From positions 258,159,830 through 258,223,829 of the forward strand of contig JAIOJX010000026.1 of assembly GCA_022376925.1 (NCBI GenBank): a stretch of 64,000 bases of DNA. Direction: 5' to 3'. The notes below the pieces were generated by a model. That model was not told the origin of the DNA. It made no database searches and saw nothing but the letters and a program-made list of their open reading frames with translations. Origin of the DNA: Tragulus kanchil. Lineage: Eukaryota > Chordata > Mammalia > Artiodactyla > Tragulidae. Position 1 is the first letter of the stretch, and the number at the start of each line of letters is the position of its first letter. Shown piece after piece: positions 12,051 to 22,523 of the stretch. Position numbers and translations under genes: made by a program.

Positions 12051-12400
12051 GGGCTTCCCTGGTGACTCAGTGGTTAAGAGGCCAATGCAGGATACATGGA
12101 TTTGATCCCTGATTCGGGAAGATTTCACATGCTACAGAGCAACTAAGCCCATGAGCCACAACTATTGAGCCTGTGCTCTAGACACTCGCAGCTACAACTG
12201 TGGAACCCATGTGCCTCAACTACTGAAGCCAGTGGGCCCTAGAGCTCGAGTTCCACAACAAGAGAAGTCACCTCAACAAAAAGCCTGCTCACTTCCACTA
12301 GAGAGTAGGCCCCACTCCCTGCAACTAGAGAAGAGCCTGTGGCAGCAGTGAAAATCCATAATATCCCCCCAAAAGAATAAATAAATAAATTTTTAAAAAT
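12051..12400 (+). mobile_element. CHR-2 SINE, copy B of duplication 4
   Basis: Same element as 10971-11320 shifted by 1,080 bp, including both target-site duplications. Two independent insertions would not share flanking sites, so this is a copy of the locus, not a second insertion. Confidence 0.8.
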
Positions 12401-12732
12401 CCCAGTGAAAAAAGACTGATAAGGAGGAATCGACCATATAAAACATTTGGGTTGCCATGTAGAGCATTTAATGTACTGAACACAGTAGTCCATTTGGTTA
12501 GAACTAAAAGTTCTTGCTATGATTGATTTCATATCAGGTCAAATTATATGTCAATTCTCTTACTACCAAAAAAACTCTTAAAGCGATAGTAATTCAGTGT
12601 TTGCTTGACCATTGTATCAGATTTTGGAGCAGTGAAAATACCTTTCCTTTCTGTACTTAGAAGGTTGAAGCAGAGGTAAAAAAAATCTTTAGGCCCAATC
12701 TAACTACCCATGGTAAAAGCAGTTTAGTGACA

Positions 12733-13419
12733 TAATTTATAGGGAACCTGTGATAGTTTTCAGGAGTGACATGCGTCATCTTCCCACGTGAAACTATGCA
12801 GAATGTAATTTTACAGTTGGGTAAATTCTCAAGGCGAGCACAGAGATCTGGCTGTGGGACACCCATTAATGTCAGAAGGAGTCAAGGGACTCTATTTCTC
12901 ACGCCCTTAGAGAATGCACCTGTGTTGGCCTACTTTGAGAGGAATCTGTTCCTCTTCTGGAAATTCTCAATGCTGATATTAACTGGCATCATGTATGGAC
13001 TTTTATAAAACTTTAGGTTGGTACTTCAGTTTGTCTATCATTAATCATGGCATGAAGATGCAAAGTCATGTATTTTTGCCCCCATACAATTCTAGACTTG
13101 TGAAAATGAGAAGGCCATTTTAAGCTAAATAATATGTGAAATAGAAGCCATAGAATAGAAAACCTATACAATGTTATAATGTGATGTTATATAATTATAA
13201 TGCTTATAGAATAATGGCCTATAGGATTTTAGACCTAGAATAATATTAGTGCAGTTAAAAAAATCAAAATCCATGCACTAGCAGATAAATCTGATCTCAA
13301 GTCTTTGTTTTCTATTTCTTCACACAGAAAAGGCTGCACTCAGGCTCTTGCAATACTTCTTAAAATTCCCATTTTTCTTGTTTGTTTTTTAATGCATTTT
13401 CTTTTGCCTCTAAGTCATC
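12733..13419. other. Unclassified sequence, duplicated
   Basis: No transposon signature is recognised. An 80-residue plus-strand frame (12766-13008) lacks a domain, splice context or promoter and is repeated unchanged at 13867-14109. I do not call it a gene. Confidence 0.45.
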
Positions 13420-13575
13420 GTTTATTTTTCATCCATCTTTATTCTTTGGCCTGTGTGGCCTCCCATCGCAGCAGCCTCTCTTGCTGCAAAGCACCAGCTC
13501 TAGGTGTATGTGCTCCAGAGTGTCAGCTCGTTGGCACCAGTCCAGCTGCTCTGCAGCACATGGGATCTTCCCGGG
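13420..13575 (-). mobile_element. CHR-type SINE, truncated copy A
   Basis: Minus-strand SINE matching 14521-14680. It breaks off at the duplication join, losing its head. Confidence 0.7.
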
Positions 13576-14520
13576 GCCTGTGTTGCGGCCTCCCTCCAGG
13601 ATCAGGATTTTGTACTGAACACAGTAGTCCAGGTGAAAAGTTTTAAACCTTTTTTCAATTCTCTTACTACCAAAACTCTTAAAGCGATAGTAATTCAGTG
13701 TTTGCTTGACCATTGTATCAGATTTTGGAGCAGTGAAAATACCTTTCCTTTCTGTACTTAGAAGGTTGAAGCAGAGGTAAAAAAAATCTTTAGGCCCAAT
13801 CTAACTACCCATGGTAAAAGCAGTTTAGTGACATAATTTATAGGGAACCTGTGATAGTTTTCAGGAGTGACATGCGTCATCTTCCCACGTGAAACTATGC
13901 AGAATGTAATTTTACAGTTGGGTAAATTCTCAAGGCGAGCACAGAGATCTGGCTGTGGGACACCCATTAATGTCAGAAGGAGTCAAGGGACTCTATTTCT
14001 CACGCCCTTAGAGAATGCACCTGTGTTGGCCTACTTTGAGAGGAATCTGTTCCTCTTCTGGAAATTCTCAATGCTGATATTAACTGGCATCATGTATGGA
14101 CTTTTATAAAACTTTAGGTTGGTACTTCAGTTTGTCTATCATTAATCATGGCATGAAGATGCAAAGTCATGTATTTTTGCCCCCATACAATTCTAGACTT
14201 GTGAAAATGAGAAGGCCATTTTAAGCTAAATAATATGTGAAATAGAAGCCATAGAAGAGAAAACCTATACAATGTTATAATGTGATGTTATATAATTATA
14301 ATGCTTATAGAATAATGGCCTATAGGATTTTAGACCTAGAATAATATTAGTGCAGTTAAAAAAATCAAAATCCATGCACTAGCAGATAAATCTGATCTCA
14401 AGTCTTTGTTTTCTATTTCTTCACACAGAAAAGGCTGCACTCAGGCTCTTGCAATACTTCTTAAAATTCCCATTTTTCTTGTTTGTTTTTTAATGCATTT
14501 TCTTTTGCCTCTAAGTCATC

Positions 14521-14750
14521 GTTTATTTTTCATCCATCTTTATTCTTTGGCCTGTGTGGGCCTCCCATCGCAGCAGCCTCTCTTGCTGCAAAGCACCAGC
14601 TCTAGGTGTATGTGCTCCAGAGTGTCAGCTCGTAATTGGCACCAGTCCAGCTGCTCTGCAGCACATGGGATCTTCCCGGGCCAGGGATCAAACTGGTGCC
14701 CCTTACACTGCAAGGCGGACTCATTACCCACTGGACCACCAGGGAAGCCC
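14521..14750 (-). mobile_element. CHR-type SINE, full copy
   Basis: Minus-strand SINE ending at the 'ccaccagggaagccc' head near 14750, with T-rich tail sequence at 14521. Frames up to 163 codons that cross it are in-frame SINE readings. Confidence 0.75.
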
Positions 14751-15119
14751 CATTTTCCTTTTTCCTTTTCTAATTTACAACCTTCAGCAACCTCTAGACT
14801 GCTGCCCTCCCCAAATCCTCCACTTATTCTTGAATACCTATGTTGTGTTTATTTTCTTTCCTCCCATTCTCTTTCAAAAGTCCTAGAAACAGGCTAGTTA
14901 GTCTGGATATGCCTGTGAAGGGGTTATGTGGACAAGAAACTGAGGAGGCTATGCCATGATCTTCCTTAGTAGAAGATAAACACAAAGTGAATGGTCATCA
15001 ATAGTGCGTAATAACAAATTTTTGAAAGCATGCATTGGATACCACACATATATTAATTTTTACAAATTTGCAAATATTTTACACTATGTATTTTTAGGTG
15101 CTTAAGTACAAGGAACTCT
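14751..15119. other. Unclassified non-coding stretch
   Basis: Present once, pyrimidine-rich at its left end and AT-rich later. I see no gene or recognisable repeat. Confidence 0.45.
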
Positions 15120-15335
15120 GGGCTTCCCAGGTGGCTCTGTGGTAAAGAATCTGCCTGTCAATGCAGAAGACACAAGAGATGCAGGTTTGATCCTTTGTTT
15201 GGGAAGGTCCCCTGGAGAAGCAACCTACTTCAGTATTCTTGCTGAGAAATTCCATGGACAGAGGAACCTGGCAGGCTACAGTCCATGGTGTTGCAAAGAG
15301 TCAGATATGACTGAAGCCACTTAGCACCCACACCT
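15120..15335 (+). mobile_element. Bov-tA/Bov-A2-type SINE
   Basis: GGGCTTCCCAGGTGGCTCTG head, 'tgatcctttgtttgggaagg' box region, 'ttccatggacagaggaacct' body and a 'gcaaagagtcagatatgact' end. A 61-codon frame through it is SINE-derived. Confidence 0.85.
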
Positions 15336-15680
15336 TGAAAAGTACAGTACTACAGTACAACAGCTGGCATACAGTGGCTGGCTCTAGAGAACAGGCAAGA
15401 AGAGTCACTGAGTGGAGGAGGGAGAGGAGGTGGTAGCTGGCAGAGCTAAAAGATTGTCAGCAATAGGAGACAGAGCGTAAGCTATAGTTTCACTCATGCC
15501 TGACGTTGATGACACAGATTTTGGTTCCTTGGTAGATTCGGTTCTATCCACCCTTTTGAAAAAAACAGTCCTGCGATACCTGGGTAGTACTATACCAGCT
15601 ACATCACAGCTGCTTTTACACTTGCTTCCATACATCCTGGGACTTGAAATACAGATTACCACTATACTCTATAGCACAGC
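15336..15680. mobile_element. Old DNA transposon relic (Tigger-like), left part
   Basis: The palindromic 'agtacagtactacagtaca' near 15342-15360 is followed by diverged sequence that I associate with mammalian Tigger/pogo-type elements. The right part appears at 16858-17028, on the other side of the BovB element. The family is assigned from memory and the superfamily is tentative. Frames of 72-85 codons on either strand show no intact transposase motif. Confidence 0.4.
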
Positions 15681-16856
15681 CTCAGGACTGGGAAAAGGTC
15701 AGTTTTCATTCTAATCCCAAAGGAAGGCAATGCCAAAGAATGATCAAACTACCGCACCATTGCACTCATTTCACATGCTAGCAAAGTAATGCTCAAACTC
15801 TCCAAGCTAGGCTTCAACAGTATGTGAACCAATAACTGCCAGATGTACAATCCAGATTTAGAAAAGGCAGAGGAACCAGAAATCAAATTGCCAACACCTG
15901 TTGGATCATTGAAAGAGCAAAGAAATTCCAGAAAAAACATCTACTTTTGCATCATTGACTGTCCCAGAGCCTTTAACTGCATGGACCATCACAAACTGTG
16001 GAAAATTCTGAAAGAGATGGGAATACCAGACCACCTTACTTGCCTCCTGAGAAACCTGTATGCAGGACAAGAGACAACAGTTAGAAGTGAACATGGAACA
16101 ATGGACTGGTTCCAAATTGGGAAAGGAGTATGTCAAGGCTGTATATTGTCACCCTGCTTATTTTATTTATATGCAGAGTACATCATGTGAAATGCTTGGC
16201 TGGATGACCCATAGGCGGAATCTAAATTGCCGAGAGAAATATCAATAACATCAGGTACGTGGATGACACCACACTTAAGATAGAAAGTGAAGAGGAACTA
16301 AAGAGCTTCTTGATGAAGGTGGAAGAGGAGAATGAGAAAGCTGGCCTACAATTCAACATTCAAAAAACGAAGATCATGGCACACGGTCCCATCACTTCAT
16401 GGCAAATGGATGGGAAAACAATGGAAACAGTGACAGACTCTATTTTTTTGTGCTCCAAAATCACTGCAGATGGTGACTGCAGTCATGAAATTAAAAGATT
16501 CTTGCTCCTTGGAGCAAAAGCTATGAGAGACCTGGACAATGTATTAAAAAGCAGACACAGCACTTTGCCAAGAAAAGTCTGTAAGTCAAAGCTATGGTTT
16601 TTCCAGCAGTCACGTATGGATGTGAGAGTTGGATCGTAAAGAAGGCTGGGCACTGAAGAATTAATGCCTTTGAACTGTGATGTTGGAGAAGACTCTTGAG
16701 AGTCCCTTGGACTGCAAGGAGATCAAACTGGTCAATCCTCAGGAAATCAACCCTGAATATTTATTGGAAGGTCTGATGTTGAAGCTGAAGCTGAAGCTCC
16801 AATACTTTAGTTGCAAGAGTCAGACATGACTGAGCAACTGAACTGAACTGAACTGT
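15681..16856 (+). mobile_element. BovB LINE (RTE clade) reverse-transcriptase fragment
   Basis: Remains of the BovB reverse transcriptase. Recognisable blocks are IDCPRAFNCMDHHKLWKILK near 15954-16013, then the GKGVCQGCILSPCLF block near 16123-16167. After a frameshift, YVDDTT at about 16256-16273 is the catalytic YxDD box. Next come NIQKTKIMAHGPITSW and the DGDCSHEIKR block. Frameshifts and stops break the frame into 115-, 126- and shorter-codon pieces, and the endonuclease half is missing. The 3' part is internally deleted: sequence jumps from near 16805 to the 'gactgagcaactgaactgaa' terminal repeats. It cannot be active. Confidence 0.85.
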
Positions 16857-16857
16857 A

Positions 16858-17028
16858 CTCTACACAGTACTGTACAGTAAAGTACACAAAAGCACAACCA
16901 CTTGTACAGGATACCTACATACGACAATGTGCACTAGACACATGAACTGACTTATGTGATTGGAATGTGAAAGCACGTTTGCATCTTTGAATGTTCACAA
17001 CTTGATGGTTCCTATGTAGGCTGCTTAT
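16858..17028. mobile_element. Tigger-like relic, right part
   Basis: 'cagtactgtacagtaaagta' palindromic sequence, then 'gcacaaccacttgtacagga' and 'gaactgacttatgtgattgg', resembling the terminal part of Tigger-type elements. With 15336-15680 it brackets the BovB insertion. A copy lies at 17975-18145. Confidence 0.4.
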
Positions 17029-17035
17029 TGGACTA

Positions 17036-17165
17036 TCAGTATTCCCATTTTACAGAAGAGGAAACAGAAGGAAAAAATATTGACTGCTCAAGGGCTTGCA
17101 TCTGGAAAATGGAGGGTCCAGGCCTCTAGTGTCCCTGAATGCTTCACTGACACCCAGACACTTGT
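17036..17165 (-). mobile_element. Probable MIR SINE, minus strand
   Basis: 'ttcccattttacagaagagg' with 'aaacagaagg' is the reverse complement of the MIR 'cctcatctgtaaaatgg' core region. The rest is diverged. Duplicated at 18153-18282. Confidence 0.5.
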
Positions 17166-17579
17166 GCCCAGCAGGTCCAACCAGATGTGCCCTGAGTGCT
17201 GGGATCATACTCAGCTGCCACCTATGCAGCTGTGCCAAGGTGTCCAGAGGCATCAGGATGGCTCCAATTAGCCTCAGCACACACAAGTGGCCTGGTGCAC
17301 CAGGGGTGAGCTGGGGCCAAGGCTCCCTGTTAGCAGCACGCTTTCTTCTCCCAAATGCTAAAGTTTGAGTAGCTGCCATACTGGAAAGAGCAAATCTGGA
17401 AAATCCAAAAATTGAGTTTGCAAGGTAAGCACCAACAATTTCAAAAGAGGATTAACACTGCCAGGTAAGTATAAACACAATTCTTTAAGGCTCAGGGAAG
17501 TAAAATATCTCCATTGAGAAAACTGTAAAACAGCAGTTGAATGTAGATTTGAAGGATGAAAAAGCAGGACACTAGCCAA

Positions 17580-17973
17580 ACTGCAGATGGTGACTGCAGT
17601 CATGAAATTAAAAGATTCTTGCTCCTTGGAGCAAAAGCTATGAGAGACCTGGACAATGTATTAAAAAGCAGACACAGCACTTTGCCAAGAAAAGTCTGTA
17701 AGTCAAAGCTATGGTTTTTCCAGCAGTCACGTATGGATGTGAGAGTTGGATCGTAAAGAAGGCTGGGCACTGAAGAATTAATGCCTTTGAACTGTGATGT
17801 TGGAGAAGACTCTTGAGAGTCCCTTGGACTGCAAGGAGATCAAACTGGTCAATCCTCAGGAAATCAACCCTGAATATTTATTGGAAGGTCTGATGTTGAA
17901 GCTGAAGCTGAAGCTCCAATACTTTAGTTGCAAGAGTCAGACATGACTGAGCAACTGAACTGAACTGAACTGT
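17580..17973 (+). mobile_element. BovB 3' fragment, copy B of duplication 6
   Basis: Exact repeat of 16463-16856, starting mid-reverse-transcriptase. A second 5'-truncated insertion would not carry the same downstream single-copy sequence, so this is one insertion seen twice. Confidence 0.85.
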
Positions 17974-18771
17974 ACTCTACACAGTACTGTACAGTAAAGT
18001 ACACAAAAGCACAACCACTTGTACAGGATACCTACATACGACAATGTGCACTAGACACATGAACTGACTTATGTGATTGGAATGTGAAAGCACGTTTGCA
18101 TCTTTGAATGTTCACAACTTGATGGTTCCTATGTAGGCTGCTTATTGGACTATCAGTATTCCCATTTTACAGAAGAGGAAACAGAAGGAAAAAATATTGA
18201 CTGCTCAAGGGCTTGCATCTGGAAAATGGAGGGTCCAGGCCTCTAGTGTCCCTGAATGCTTCACTGACACCCAGACACTTGTGCCCAGCAGGTCCAACCA
18301 GATGTGCCCTGAGTGCTGGGATCATACTCAGCTGCCACCTATGCAGCTGTGCCAAGGTGTCCAGAGGCATCAGGATGGCTCCAATTAGCCTCAGCACACA
18401 CAAGTGGCCTGGTGCACCAGGGGTGAGCTGGGGCCAAGGCTCCCTGTTAGCAGCACGCTTTCTTCTCCCAAATGCTAAAGTTTGAGTAGCTGCCATACTG
18501 GAAAGAGCAAATCTGGAAAATCCAAAAATTGAGTTTGCAAGGTAAGCACCAACAATTTCAAAAGAGGATTAACACTGCCAGGTAAGTATAAACACAATTC
18601 TTTAAGGCTCAGGGAAGTAAAATATCTCCATTGAGAAAACTGTAAAACAGCAGTTGAATGTAGATTTGAAGGATGAAAAAGCAATATTGAGATTGTACAA
18701 ATGATTGCATGGATAAGTTTAAGGGGTATCAGGTGTTTTATTTACTCTTGCTCATTGAGCTCCCAAGCTGG

Positions 18772-18905
18772 GACATATTGTCTCTACTTTGTGATGGACA
18801 CCATTAAGACTCTGGGGTCAAATAACCAACCCAAGTTCCCTTGACTAGTAGGTAGTGCTTACTTGGGTTGGACTCAGGTGGCTCTGACTCCTGATCTCAG
18901 GTATG
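18772..18905 (-). mobile_element. Possible MIR SINE, minus strand
   Basis: Diverged sequence with a 'ggactcaggtggctctgact' segment, resembling the reverse complement of the MIR 5' region. Repeated at 19903-20036. Weak. Confidence 0.35.
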
Positions 18906-19570
18906 ATCCATATCATTATGTTGGTGAAGGACTCAGAGGGAATAAAAATGACTCAGGGCCACAGAACAGGATGGCTTGAAGGCAGCAGTGCCATGACCAG
19001 AAGTCATGGCAGAGGGTTAGTTTGATTTAATCAGGCAGAGGGTTAGCTTGGAGGTAGTGAATGGATGCATAAACTAATCATGGAGGACGAGAGCAGCGAG
19101 GATTTGGAACTAAGGGAAAGATTGAATGCTTAGGATTGGAACAGATGTGGAAGCCAAATGCAAAGTTTGGTGAGTGAGGCTGGAGTAGTGGGTGGATCAT
19201 CAAAGAAGGCACAAATAAAGGTATCTAATTAAAATCTTAGGAAACATGCCTTTTTAGGGCTCAGGAAGAGAAGAGAAGCCACTTAAAGGATCAGTGATAT
19301 GTTGGAGAAGGAGGAGGAAACAATATCCGCTAGGTGCTGGTCATCAGTGTCAAAATCTATAGAGAGAAAAAGGAGGACGAAGAACTAGCCATGAGAATGA
19401 AGAGTTAGTTCCCTGTTGGAAAATTTAGTGACCCTTAAAAAAGAGGAAATACAACTATTTGGAAGTCTGCAAATATCCTCACACTTTATATTTTCCCAAG
19501 GCTCTTCCCTATGTTCCTAGGCCTATGCTCTCATGCATACCTGTTTCATATTTCAGGAATTTAGGTAGAA
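18906..19570. other. Unclassified purine-rich sequence, probably an old repeat
   Basis: G- and A-rich text of the kind seen in old LINE 3' relics ('ggcagagggttagctt', 'gatatgttggagaaggagga'). No specific family and no gene recognised. Parts occur three times through duplications 7 and 8. Confidence 0.4.
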
Positions 19571-20331
19571 ACGCTTGTTAGCAGCACGCTTTCTTCTCCC
19601 AAATGCTAAAGTTTGAGTAGCTGCCATACTGGAAAGAGCAAATCTGGAAAATCCAAAAATTGAGTTTGCAAGGTAAGCACCAACAATTTCAAAAGAGGAT
19701 TAACACTGCCAGGTAAGTATAAACACAATTCTTTAAGGCTCAGGGAAGTAAAATATCTCCATTGAGAAAACTGTAAAACAGCAGTTGAATGTAGATTTGA
19801 AGGATGAAAAAGCAATATTGAGATTGTACAAATGATTGCATGGATAAGTTTAAGGGGTATCAGGTGTTTTATTTACTCTTGCTCATTGAGCTCCCAAGCT
19901 GGGACATATTGTCTCTACTTTGTGATGGACACCATTAAGACTCTGGGGTCAAATAACCAACCCAAGTTCCCTTGACTAGTAGGTAGTGCTTACTTGGGTT
20001 GGACTCAGGTGGCTCTGACTCCTGATCTCAGGTATGATCCATATCATTATGTTGGTGAAGGACTCAGAGGGAATAAAAATGACTCAGGGCCACAGAACAG
20101 GATGGCTTGAAGGCAGCAGTGCCATGACCAGAAGTCATGGCAGAGGGTTAGTTTGATTTAATCAGGCAGAGGGTTAGCTTGGAGGTAGTGAATGGATGCA
20201 TAAACTAATCATGGAGGACGAGAGCAGCGAGGATTTGGAACTAAGGGAAAGATTGAATGCTTAGGATTGGAACAGATGTGGAAGCCAAATGCAAAGTTTG
20301 GTGAGTGAGGCTGGAGTAGTGGGTGGATCAT

Positions 20332-22523
20332 CAAAGAAGGCACAAATAAAGGTATCTAATTAAAATCTTAGGAAACATGCCTTTTTAGGGCTCAGGAAGA
20401 GAAGAGAAGCCACTTAAAGGATCAGTGATATGTTGGAGAAGGAGGAGGAAACAATATCCGCTAGGTGCTGGTCATCAGTGTCAAAATCTATAGAGAGAAA
20501 AAGGAGGACGAAGAACTAGCCATGAGAATGAAGAGTTAGTTCCCTGTTGGAAAATTTAGTGACCCTTAAAAAAGAGGAAATACAACTATTTGGAAGTCTG
20601 CAAATATCCTCACACTTTATATTTTCCCAAGGCTCTTCCCTATGTTCCTAGGCCTATGCTCTCATGCATACCTGTTTCATATTTCAGGAATTTAGGTAGA
20701 AACGATCTGAATATTTTTAAAATAGACCTTGTAACTTTTGTGAAACTGAATCTTTTTTTCTCCCTATTTTTTGCACCAGTCTATGGTTGGATTTAGTAGC
20801 ACTTATAGAAAATTTATAGGGTAAATGAATGAACCTAGGTAATGTTTTTCTCCCTATGCACATTTCAGCATTTGGGGAAAATATTATTTGTTAATTATTG
20901 AACCCCCAGGTACTAAGATAATATTATTGGTAAAACAGAATGAAATGTTAGATATTGTTTTTGTTCTCAAAACAATTGTTCTATATGGAAGAAGGGACAG
21001 AACAAACACACCTGAGATTATTAGGTGCTTAGTTTTATGTAACACAGCACTGATAACCAGCCACTTGTGATGGTCCAGCCAAACTGTTTTTTAAATAGTG
21101 AACTACTTTTCCCTTCTGTGTAGCTCCTTGTCCCCCATACCCTTCCCTGGGAATCCAGGAATCTCCATATTCTAGTAAATGAATGAGAAAGACCTGGAAA
21201 ACAAGAGCCTCTGGAACCCTATCCTAGAGTATAGTCACTATCCATTCTGATTGGATGGATTTTTGTCATCTCAATTGTTGAATATTTTGATTATCACCCT
21301 GAAAGTACATATTATTAAAACTAAGCATCTACCGAAACTCTTAGAGAATCAGGTAAATTCAAATGAATCAAAGATAGTGGTGATGCTAATTTCTTAAGAT
21401 TATTAATCATGGGTTAATCACTATAATGAAGGGGGCCAAAGAAGGCACAAATAAAGGTATCTAATTAAAATCTTAGGAAACATGCCTTTTTAGGGCTCAG
21501 GAAGAGAAGAGAAGCCACTTAAAGGATCAGTGATATGTTGGAGAAGGAGGAGGAAACAATATCCGCTAGGTGCTGGTCATCAGTGTCAAAATCTATAGAG
21601 AGAAAAAGGAGGACGAAGAACTAGCCATGAGAATGAAGAGTTAGTTCCCTGTTGGAAAATTTAGTGACCCTTAAAAAAGAGGAAATACAACTATTTGGAA
21701 GTCTGCAAATATCCTCACACTTTATATTTTCCCAAGGCTCTTCCCTATGTTCCTAGGCCTATGCTCTCATGCATACCTGTTTCATATTTCAGGAATTTAG
21801 GTAGAAACGATCTGAATATTTTTAAAATAGACCTTGTAACTTTTGTGAAACTGAATCTTTTTCTCCCTATTTTTTGCACCAGTCTATGGTTGGATTTAGT
21901 AGCACTTATAGAAAATTTATAGGGTAAATGAATGAACCTAGGTAATGTTTTTCTCCCTATGCACATTTCAGCATTTGGGGAAAATATTATTTGTTAATTA
22001 TTGAACCCCAGGTACTAAGATAATATTATTGGTAAAACAGAATGAAATGTTAGATATTGTTTTTGTTCTCAAAACAATTGTTCTATATGGAAGAAGGGAC
22101 AGAACAAACACACCTGAGATTATTAGGTGCTTAGTTTTATGTAACACAGCACTGATAACCAGCCACTTGTGATGGTCCAGCCAAACTGTTTTTTAAATAG
22201 TGAACTACTTTTCCCTTCTGTGTAGCTCCTTGTCCCCCATACCCTTCCCTGGGAATCCAGGAATCTCCATATTCTAGTAAATGAATGAGAAAGACCTGGA
22301 AAACAAGAGCCTCTGGAACCCTATCCTAGAGTATAGTCACTATCCATTCTGATTGGATGGATTTTTGTCATCTCAATTGTTGAATATTTTGATTATCACC
22401 CTGAAAGTACATATTATTAAAACTAAGCATCTACCGAAACTCTTAGAGAATCAGGTAAATTCAAATGAATCAAAGATAGTGGTGATGCTAATTTCTTAAG
22501 ATTATTAATCATGGGTTAATCAC
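20332..22523. repeat. Direct duplication 8 (period 1,102-1,105 bp)
   Basis: Copy A is 20332-21421 and copy B is 21437-22523. The offset shrinks by three bases because copy B has shorter T (near 20755/21860) and C (near 20905/22008) runs. The filler 21422-21436 looks like a compressed version of the true continuation 'atattaataatgaa'. The first 373 bp are also the end of duplication 7, giving three copies. Confidence 0.92.
20705..21421. other. Unclassified AT-rich sequence
   Basis: No recognised repeat or gene. Frames of 60-75 codons differ between copies only because of the homopolymer indels of duplication 8. Repeated at 21810-22523. Confidence 0.45.

Larger units (their letters stand above)
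10619..12732. repeat. Direct duplication 4 (period 1,080 bp)
   Basis: Copy A is 10619-11652 and copy B is 11699-12732. Two substitutions are visible in the CHR-2 region (near 11195/12275). The 46-base filler 11653-11698 aligns loosely, with many small deletions, to 12733-12800, the true continuation of copy B. It looks like an uncorrected read end. Confidence 0.92.
12551..14680. repeat. Direct duplication 5 (period 1,101-1,105 bp)
   Basis: Copy A is 12551-13575 and copy B is 13655-14680. Differences are a 3-base shorter A-run, one missing G near 13458 and a missing AAT near 13534, all deletions. The filler 13576-13654 contains an exact 20-base piece of the sequence at 12473 ('gtactgaacacagtagtcca') followed by degraded text, so it is a poor copy of the segment preceding copy B. 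Bases 12551-12732 also belong to duplication 4, giving three copies of that piece. Confidence 0.9.
16463..18683. repeat. Direct duplication 6 (period 1,117 bp)
   Basis: Copy A is 16463-17566 and copy B is 17580-18683, with a 13-base filler. I see no difference between the copies. The left breakpoint falls inside the BovB reverse-transcriptase frame, so copy B begins with a headless BovB 3' part (17580-17973). Confidence 0.93.
18445..20704. repeat. Direct duplication 7 (period 1,131 bp)
   Basis: Copy A is 18445-19573 and copy B is 19576-20704, with a 2-base join. Positions 18445-18683 are also the end of duplication 6, so the 'gttagcagcacgctttcttc' segment occurs three times (17328, 18446, 19577). 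Confidence 0.92.

Noticed and set aside
14406..14897. 163-codon frame as a coding exon
   Set aside because: Its central third is a minus-strand CHR-type SINE read in antisense, and copy A of the same region is frameshifted.
16259..16639. BovB frame with YVDD as a live reverse transcriptase
   Set aside because: Frameshifted from the upstream palm blocks, lacking the endonuclease part and most of the 3' end, with a serine/cysteine-rich degraded C-terminal part. It is a dead fragment.
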